Source: an uncultured Eubacteriales bacterium
Lineage (GTDB): Bacteria; Bacillota; Clostridia; Oscillospirales; Acutalibacteraceae
NCBI GenBank assembly: GCA_934444895.1
Contig: CAKSDA010000049.1
Location: 1-11,119, forward strand
Length of the DNA stretch: 11,119 nucleotides
Direction: 5' to 3'
Shown here: piece by piece, positions 6,932-11,119 of the stretch
Numbering within the stretch: the first letter of the stretch is position 1
Layout: every line of letters begins with the position of its first letter
Program-made: the position numbers and the translations under genes
The notes under the pieces: generated by a model
Told to the model about the DNA's origin: nothing
The model's input: only the letters and a program-made list of their open reading frames with translations
Database searches by the model: none

Positions 6932-7240
6932 ATGGACGAATATATAAAACAGTACGGATTTACTCCATCCGAATACGGTCTTAATAATTTTATAAGCAGC
7001 AATGCAAAAGAAGCATCCGCTAAAGTCGAAACTTCTAACAGAAACGAAAATAAATCCGATATTCAAGGCTCAAGCATGGAAATCAAAAATAATACCGAAC
7101 TTAAAAATTTGCCGCTGACTATGGTTTATATACCTTTTCAGCAGCTTGATAAAAAATACAGTGAATCCGAAGCGTTAAAAGCAGGCACTTTATTTCCTGA
7201 ACTGGATAAACCGTTTTTAGGCAAAAAAGCATGGTTATGA
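6932..7240 (+). CDS. cotJA: Spore coat-associated protein CotJA
   Basis: CotJA is a small protein of the spore coat, first in the cotJABC operon; its biochemical role is unknown. Of 102 residues, the conserved CotJA core lies in the C-terminal half: LPLTMVYIPFQQL (60-72) followed by SEALKAGTLFPELDKPF (79-95). The first roughly 57 residues are polar, low in complexity (many N, S, K, E) and poorly related to the compact B. subtilis protein, so this is a longer form. The ATG has a clear GGAGG site seven bases upstream. cotJB begins 10 bases after its stop. Confidence 0.9.
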   Translation: MDEYIKQYGFTPSEYGLNNFISSNAKEASAKVETSNRNENKSDIQGSSMEIKNNTELKNLPLTMVYIPFQQLDKKYSESEALKAGTLFPELDKPFLGKKAWL

Positions 7241-7250
7241 GGTGAATTAT

Positions 7251-7514
7251 ATGAATGAAAGAGAAGAACTTTTGAGAAAGCTTTCAGGAGCCGGATTTGC
7301 GGCCTTTGAAATGCAGCTGTTTCTCGATACCCATAAATCAAACAGCGAAGCGCTGAAAAGCATGAAAGAATACGATACTGCCGCCAGAACCTACAGAAAA
7401 GAATTTGAACAAAAATTCGGACCGTTAACCGCCAACGATCTGTACGGCAACACAACATATGAATGGCTTAACGCCCCCTGGCCTTGGGAAAATGAAAGCG
7501 AGGCGAAGATTTAA
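7251..7514 (+). CDS. cotJB: Spore coat protein CotJB
   Basis: CotJB is a small helical spore-coat protein of unknown biochemical function. I choose the ATG at 7251 (87 residues, MNEREELLRKL), because AGGTG at 7240-7244 is well placed for it. The in-frame GTG at 7242 overlaps that ribosome site. Family features seen: GFAAFEMQLFLDTH (residues 15-28), the central YDTAARTYRKEFEQKFGPL stretch, and the aromatic WLNAPWPWE end, typical of CotJB. The stop codon shares one base with the cotJC ATG, so translation is coupled. Confidence 0.92.
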   Translation: MNEREELLRKLSGAGFAAFEMQLFLDTHKSNSEALKSMKEYDTAARTYRKEFEQKFGPLTANDLYGNTTYEWLNAPWPWENESEAKI

Positions 7515-8110
7515 TGTGGCAATATGAAAAAAAATTGCAATATCCCATAAAAATAAAAAACTCAAATCCAAAACTTGCACAGATAGTAATAAGCCAATAC
7601 GGCGGACCTGATGGTGAACTCGGCGCAAGTTTAAGATACTTAAGCCAAAGATTTACAATGCCATATCCTGAACTTAAAGGCCTTTTAACCGACATAGGCA
7701 CGGAAGAATTAGCACATCTTGAAATGGTAGGAGCTATTGTATATCAGTTGACCAGAAATCTTACCATCGATGAAATCAAAAAAAGCGGGTTCGACGCATA
7801 TTTTGTTGATCATACCACCGGCATATATCCCGTTGCCGCTTCAGGGGTTACCTTTACTGCCTCATATTTGCAGTCCAAGGGAGATGTTATTACCGATTTA
7901 CATGAAGATTTGGCTGCCGAACAAAAAGCCAGAACGACATATGATAATATTTTACGGCTCTGCGACGATCCGGATGTCCGGGACGCCATAAAATTCTTAA
8001 GACAAAGAGAAGTAGTTCACTATCAGCGGTTCGGTGAAGGACTGCGGCTTGCACAGGACAGACTTAACTCTAAAAACTTTTATGCCTTTAATCCGGAATT
8101 TGACAGATAA
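7514..8110 (+). CDS. cotJC: Spore coat protein CotJC, manganese-catalase fold
   Basis: CotJC is a spore-coat member of the manganese-containing catalase family (ferritin-like four-helix bundle). Its 198 residues lack the long C-terminal tail of true Mn catalases. Compared by eye with Lactiplantibacillus plantarum Mn catalase, all dimanganese ligands are present: E35 (DGELGASLRY), E65 and H68 (TEELAHLEM), E136 (AAEQKAR) and H169 (REVVHY), plus the outer-sphere glutamate E166. The spacing from E136 to H169 equals that of the model enzyme. Peroxide-removing activity is therefore possible, although CotJC of model bacilli is usually treated as structural. It overlaps cotJB by one base and is followed closely by a strong terminator, so it ends the operon. 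Confidence 0.94.
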   Translation: MWQYEKKLQYPIKIKNSNPKLAQIVISQYGGPDGELGASLRYLSQRFTMPYPELKGLLTDIGTEELAHLEMVGAIVYQLTRNLTIDEIKKSGFDAYFVDHTTGIYPVAASGVTFTASYLQSKGDVITDLHEDLAAEQKARTTYDNILRLCDDPDVRDAIKFLRQREVVHYQRFGEGLRLAQDRLNSKNFYAFNPEFDR

Positions 8111-8114
8111 ATCA

Positions 8115-8154
8115 GGCGCATTGTGCAGACTTGCACAATGCGCCAATATTTTTT
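8115..8154 (+). terminator. Intrinsic terminator of the cotJ operon
   Basis: Arms GGCGCATTGTGCA (8115-8127) and TGCACAATGCGCC (8132-8144) are perfectly complementary with a four-base loop. Six T residues follow at 8149-8154. It begins four bases after the cotJC stop. Confidence 0.92.
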
Positions 8155-8160
8155 ATATGA

Positions 8161-8189
8161 TTGAAAAATTTTGATTATTTGAGTATACT
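8161..8189 (+). promoter_or_regulatory. Sigma-A promoter of the asparaginase-like gene
   Basis: TTGAAA (8161-8166) and TATACT (8184-8189) are separated by 17 bases; each hexamer matches five of six consensus positions. The start near 8196 gives a leader of about 88 bases, in which I see no strong structure. The gene therefore appears to be transcribed independently of cotJABC. Confidence 0.7.
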
Positions 8190-8283
8190 ATTATTAAGTA
8201 AAACATTATTAATACTATTTATTACTATGTCGGCAATAGCTAAACACTAACAAAGTGCAATACCTAAACGAAAGGAAAATTGT

Positions 8284-9267
8284 ATGAAAATTCTTTTTAT
8301 ATTCACAGGCGGAACTATCGGCAGCGAAAACAAAGGTCAATACATTTCTGCAAACAATAAAACGCCTGATTTAATTATAGAAAAATACAAATCCGAATAT
8401 GGTATTGACTTTGAGTATGATGTAATTGTTCCGTTTTATATTTTAAGTGAAAATTTGTGTGGAGTTCATATTAAAGATATTTACGAAATCATTAAAAAAA
8501 ATATTGAGAATTACGACGGAGTTATTGTTTTTCATGGAACCGATACCATACAATATCAGGCTGCCGCTTTATCTTATCTTTTCGGAAATAATTGTAAACC
8601 TATTCTTCTTGTCTCTGCGGCTTATCCTATTACAAATCCCTGTTCCAACGGAATTTGTAATATGCACGGGGCTGTTTTATTTATAAAACAAAAAATCGGT
8701 AAAGGAGTCTTTGTTTCATACAAAAACAAAGACGACGGCCTTAAGGTACATCGCGCCTCCAGGCTTCTTGCACACGAAACATACAGTGATTCGCTCAAAA
8801 GTGTATGCAATTCTTATTTTGGCAAGTATACCAATGACTTTAATTATATTGCAAACAATTCCTATTTTGAAAAGAATGATGAAATGGGCTTGCTAAGCCC
8901 GGAAAACCTTACAATGCCGAGCCGCATAATGCGCATAAACGCATATCCTAATATGCCTGTACCGTTTGTTGATAATAAAATAAAATGTATTATAATAGAA
9001 GGGTATCATTCCGGAACAATTAATACAGCGAATAAAGAATATACTGAATTTTTTAAAGGTTTAAAAAGGAATAATATTAAAACATTCATTTTTGGCAATC
9101 CCGGAACTGATTTTTATGAAAGCACCTCTGATTTTAATGACTTCGGAATAACGGTTCTTCCGAATATTGCACCGATCGCCGCATATGTAAAACTGTGGCT
9201 TCTGCCGTGTTTTGATTCAAATTCGGAAAAAATTCTTAAAAAATCTCTCGGAGGAGATATTTTTTAA
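8284..9267 (+). CDS. Divergent type I (cytoplasmic) L-asparaginase-like protein
   Basis: It belongs to the asparaginase/glutaminase family, which hydrolyses L-Asn to L-Asp and ammonia in a homomeric enzyme. There is no signal peptide, so it is cytoplasmic. It has 327 residues. Seen directly: TGGTIG at 8-13 with nucleophile T11; LSEN (54-57) at the substrate-binding Ser position; YDGVIVFHGTDT (77-88) with T86 and D87 of the second triad; and a C-terminal domain ending PIAAYVKLWLLP. Odd points: where type I enzymes have a lysine in an RTTK-like motif, this protein reads RASRLLAHE (157-165), placing Arg160 or Leu162 there depending on the alignment. The usual SDG..N reads SNGICN (121-126). Family membership is clear, but asparaginase activity is uncertain. 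The ATG has AAAGGA seven bases upstream. It is a single-gene unit between a promoter and a terminator. Confidence 0.85.
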   Translation: MKILFIFTGGTIGSENKGQYISANNKTPDLIIEKYKSEYGIDFEYDVIVPFYILSENLCGVHIKDIYEIIKKNIENYDGVIVFHGTDTIQYQAAALSYLFGNNCKPILLVSAAYPITNPCSNGICNMHGAVLFIKQKIGKGVFVSYKNKDDGLKVHRASRLLAHETYSDSLKSVCNSYFGKYTNDFNYIANNSYFEKNDEMGLLSPENLTMPSRIMRINAYPNMPVPFVDNKIKCIIIEGYHSGTINTANKEYTEFFKGLKRNNIKTFIFGNPGTDFYESTSDFNDFGITVLPNIAPIAAYVKLWLLPCFDSNSEKILKKSLGGDIF

Positions 9268-9328
9268 GTTATTTAAAATATTTTTGTGATTTTGTATTAG
9301 TTAAACTTGATATAATGCCTATATAATA

Positions 9329-9371
9329 AAAAGCTCCTATGGTATTTTAAAACTTTACCATAGGAGCTTTT
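9329..9371. terminator. Hairpin between convergent genes, probable bidirectional terminator
   Basis: Sixteen-base arms AAAAGCTCCTATGGTA (9329-9344) and TACCATAGGAGCTTTT (9356-9371) are perfectly complementary around an 11-base loop. The outer A/T bases give a run of U at the 3' end whichever strand is transcribed. It can end the asparaginase-like message from the left and the abrB message from the right. An extended -10-like TGATATAAT at 9308-9316 precedes it on the plus strand, but no matching -35 is seen. Confidence 0.8.
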
Positions 9372-9419
9372 ACTGTCTAAATTGTTTAATCGTTTAATTT
9401 TTAAAACCTAAAGGGCCAA

Positions 9420-9581
9420 AGTCTGCCGTCTTAGGTAGGCTATTGATCATTGAACCTGCAAATAAAAATTCAAAAACAAATTTGCCGCCCGCACAATAAA
9501 AAATGCAAAAATGTATAAGAAAACGCAACCAGGACACACTACCTGCGCCCTGATTGTGCAGAAAACATTTACGGCAGAACT
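9420..9581. ncRNA. Candidate structured RNA between abrB and the convergent terminator
   Basis: This gene-free stretch (within the 327-base gap 9268-9594) contains several long-range complementary segments. TCTGCCGT (9422-9429) matches ACGGCAGA (9571-9578) and closes the whole element. GCACAAT (9491-9497) matches ATTGTGC (9553-9559). AGGTAG (9433-9438) matches CTACCT (9539-9544), which would cross the previous helix as a pseudoknot. GCAAAT (9458-9463) matches ATTTGC (9480-9485). On the minus strand AATCAGG and CCTGGTT (9549-9555 and 9527-9533) also pair with one G-U wobble, slightly favouring that strand; this helix competes with the ATTGTGC pairing. No own promoter is obvious, so it may be the 3' UTR of the abrB message, ending at the hairpin 9329-9371. 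I do not recognise a known family; it does not read as 6S, SRP, RNase P or tmRNA. Confidence 0.35.
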
Positions 9582-9594
9582 CTTATTTGAAACT

Positions 9595-9846
9595 TTATCT
9601 TGCCAAATCAGAAAGTTTAGAAATGCATTTTTTGCAAACTACATGACCGTCAAGTGTAACAACGTCATCCAATTCTCCGCAGAAAATACAGCTGGGCTGA
9701 TACTTCCTGAGAATGATCTTATCGCTGTCTACAAAAATTTCAAAACTGTCGATACCGTTTTCAATATCAAACTGTTTTCTGATTTCTCTTGGAATTACAA
9801 CTCTTCCAAGATTATCCACAGGTCTAACCATACCGGTTGCTTTCAT
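9595..9846 (-). CDS. AbrB/SpoVT-family transcriptional regulator with C-terminal CxxC pair motif
   Basis: This is a small dimeric DNA-binding transition-state-type regulator. I place the start at the ATG 9844-9846 (83 residues, MKATGMVRPVD), because a GGGGG ribosome site lies eight bases upstream at 9855-9859. The longer reading would need a TTG that overlaps this site. The swapped-hairpin AbrB domain is textbook: MKATGMVRPVDNLGRVVIP (1-19), REIRKQFDI, then FEIFVDSDKIILRKY (35-49). After it comes C53-x2-C56 and C71-x2-C74, a compact putative zinc knuckle common in clostridial AbrB proteins and absent from B. subtilis AbrB. It is transcribed leftward, divergently from the DUF6076-like gene, with two promoter candidates upstream. 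Its targets cannot be read from the sequence; autoregulation of the AT-rich upstream region is likely for this family. Confidence 0.9.
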   Translation of the reverse strand: MKATGMVRPVDNLGRVVIPREIRKQFDIENGIDSFEIFVDSDKIILRKYQPSCIFCGELDDVVTLDGHVVCKKCISKLSDLAR

Positions 9847-9875
9847 AATATCATCCCCCAAAATAATTCTCTTAT

Positions 9876-9904
9876 ATAATACACTAAAATTCCTTTAAAG
9901 TCAA
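9876..9904 (-). promoter_or_regulatory. Proximal sigma-A promoter of the abrB-like gene
   Basis: On the minus strand TTGACT (9899-9904) and TATTAT (9876-9881) are separated by 17 bases. Predicted start is near 9869, giving a leader of about 23 bases. Confidence 0.75.
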
Positions 9905-9905
9905 T

Positions 9906-9933
9906 ATAATACTAAATTTTACACATTGTTCAA
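9906..9933 (-). promoter_or_regulatory. Possible second, upstream promoter of the abrB-like gene
   Basis: On the minus strand TTGAAC (9928-9933) and TATTAT (9906-9911) are separated by 16 bases, immediately upstream of the proximal promoter. Both -10 elements lie in a similar context (TTTAG followed by TATTATAT), which could also reflect a duplicated operator. Confidence 0.4.
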
Positions 9934-10000
9934 AATTTCAATAAGAAAATTCAAATAAATTAGTATTTTATTTGTTATTATAAATATATTTTCTGTTTTC

Positions 10001-10028
10001 TTGACAATTATATATAAAAATGTATAAT
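10001..10028 (+). promoter_or_regulatory. Consensus sigma-A promoter of the DUF6076-like gene
   Basis: TTGACA (10001-10006) and TATAAT (10023-10028) are both perfect hexamers, separated by 16 bases. Predicted start is near 10035, giving a leader of about 30 bases before the ATG with GGAGG at 10053-10057. This is the strongest-looking promoter in the window. Confidence 0.85.
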
Positions 10029-10064
10029 TATAATAGTAATTTTCAAATATTCGGAGGTAAATAA

Positions 10065-11119
10065 ATGATAGGCCGTGTTTATTTTAATGATAAGGATTTT
10101 GTATTGAGATTTTCTATTGCAAATACAAGCAGCATTGAAAAATCCACATATCCACTCGGCGGATCACTATGCGATTTCACGGCAATAAAACCACAAATTT
10201 CCGAAAAGCTTTTTAATATATTAGGAAAGAAATTCGTAAAAGATGTTTCAAATCGTATTGATACTCCTACAATAGGCGCATATGTTCCGTTTCTTCGTAA
10301 AGCTATTGAAACAAATCCGTATTTGTTTTTATATCTTAAATTCTACGCTGAATGTCTGGTTCAAAGCTGCAGCGACAAAACAGTTTTGCCAAGCCTTCTA
10401 AAACAGTTCTTATCCCCTGAAATACAGGCCAAATATATAAATAATGTCATGGTATTCGGCGATGCTGAAAACACCTCTGTGCTGCTCGGAGAAATAATTT
10501 GTGATGATCTTGAATTCAGAATTCAAAGAACGAAAACTCAAATTGAAAGAATTGTTGAAGAAAACAGCGACCTTGCAAAATATTCAACCATACAAAGAGT
10601 ATTTATAATTCGAAACGAAACAGGCAGCGGTCTTAATAAAGAATTCAAAATGAATATTGCCAGTGAATATGATTTTGAACCTACCGTGAATATCGGAACC
10701 ATTAAAGCATCGTTAATTGACAGTCTGACTTCGGTATCGGCAGAATATGACATAGATACTCCGGATGATCTAATAGCACTCGAAATGTTTCATACAGTTA
10801 AAGAAAACCTGCCTATTAAAAAATGCGGTTGCTGCTTAGAATACTTTGTTCCAATAGGCAGAAGTGACAGTGAATACTGCAGCAGAATATCTCCAGGCGA
10901 AGATAAAAAGTGCGCTCAGATAGGCGCAATGAAGACCTTTAAAAAGAAATTTCAGGAAAATCCCATATATATTGAATATAATCGTGCCTATAAACGAAAT
11001 CATTCAAAGCTGCGTTCCGGGAAACTGTATGACAGTGAATTTAAGGAATGGTCAGCTGCCGCCAGAGATTTAAGGGACAAATACATAGAAAACGATATGG
11101 ATATAGACAAATTTAAACA
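10065..11119 (+). CDS. DUF6076-like Cys-rich protein, 3' end cut off by the window edge
   Basis: This is an open frame of 351 codons from an ATG with a good GGAGG site, continuing past the right edge without a stop. No function is known to me. The first roughly 240 residues show no recognisable domain: no signal peptide or membrane segment, mixed alpha/beta character. The C-terminal part holds a cysteine motif: KKCGCCLEYFVP with C254 and C257, then YC (C272) and KKC (C283), i.e. CxxC-x14-C-x10-C. This is followed by a basic region (KTFKKKF, YNRAYKRNHSKLRSGKL) and then FKEWSAAARDLRDKY. This arrangement resembles the C-terminal domain of proteins annotated DUF6076 in Clostridia and suggests a structural zinc site and possible nucleic-acid binding (inference). 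It is divergent from the abrB-like gene. Confidence 0.75.
   Translation, partial: MIGRVYFNDKDFVLRFSIANTSSIEKSTYPLGGSLCDFTAIKPQISEKLFNILGKKFVKDVSNRIDTPTIGAYVPFLRKAIETNPYLFLYLKFYAECLVQSCSDKTVLPSLLKQFLSPEIQAKYINNVMVFGDAENTSVLLGEIICDDLEFRIQRTKTQIERIVEENSDLAKYSTIQRVFIIRNETGSGLNKEFKMNIASEYDFEPTVNIGTIKASLIDSLTSVSAEYDIDTPDDLIALEMFHTVKENLPIKKCGCCLEYFVPIGRSDSEYCSRISPGEDKKCAQIGAMKTFKKKFQENPIYIEYNRAYKRNHSKLRSGKLYDSEFKEWSAAARDLRDKYIENDMDIDKFK

Noticed and set aside
9420..9581. 6S RNA, SRP RNA, RNase P RNA or tmRNA identity for the structured region
   Set aside because: I could not match the conserved sequence blocks I know for these RNAs on either strand, so only a generic candidate is reported.
9847..9861. 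TTG start for the abrB-like gene giving five extra residues
   Set aside because: It would place the GGGGG ribosome site inside the coding region; the ATG at 9846 begins exactly at the conserved MKATG of the family.
9511..9879. 122-codon plus-strand open frame across the abrB region
   Set aside because: It is antisense to the clear AbrB domain gene, has no ribosome site and shows no protein-like motifs.
1..11119. CRISPR array, insertion sequence, phage genes or tRNA/rRNA genes
   Set aside because: No spaced repeat array, transposase motif, terminal inverted repeats or RNA-gene signature was seen on either strand.

Overview
The window looks like part of a chromosome from a low-GC, spore-forming Firmicute of the class Clostridia. 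This rests on three things: a division and cell-wall (dcw) cluster with a SpoVD-type PASTA penicillin-binding protein, a cotJABC spore-coat operon, and a clostridial-type AbrB/SpoVT regulator with a C-terminal four-cysteine motif. The MurE product carries the DNPR motif typical of meso-diaminopimelate-adding enzymes, so the peptidoglycan is probably of the A2pm type. No mobile element, tRNA, rRNA or CRISPR array is visible.

Layout. Positions 1-6538 hold a leftward (minus-strand) dcw operon, read in the order mraZ, rsmH, ftsL-like, spoVD/ftsI, murE, mraY; mraY runs off the left edge. It is driven from a good sigma-A promoter at 6618-6646, with three MraZ boxes just downstream, so MraZ should autoregulate the operon. 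The operon is interrupted by an unusual 330-bp AT-rich gap between ftsL and spoVD. That gap holds a long perfect hairpin, a palindrome and short repeats. murF, which normally sits between murE and mraY, is absent from that place.

Divergently, 6932-8110 encodes cotJA-cotJB-cotJC (rightward). CotJC keeps all the dimanganese ligands of manganese catalases, and the operon ends in a strong terminator. A single gene follows for a divergent type I L-asparaginase-like protein (8284-9267) with its own sigma-A promoter; the usual catalytic lysine appears to be missing.

Positions 9268-9594 are non-coding. They contain a hairpin between convergent genes that could terminate transcription from both sides, and about 160 bases with several long-range complementary segments that may be a structured RNA. 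The leftward abrB-like gene (9595-9846) and a rightward gene for a Cys-rich DUF6076-like protein (10065 to the right edge, incomplete) diverge from a shared AT-rich promoter region. That region has near-consensus promoters on both strands.

Together the genes cover septal and spore peptidoglycan synthesis (lipid I synthesis by MraY, A2pm addition by MurE, transpeptidation by SpoVD/FtsI, the divisome protein FtsL), outer spore-coat proteins and regulators. All identifications come from reading motifs by eye; no database search was possible.
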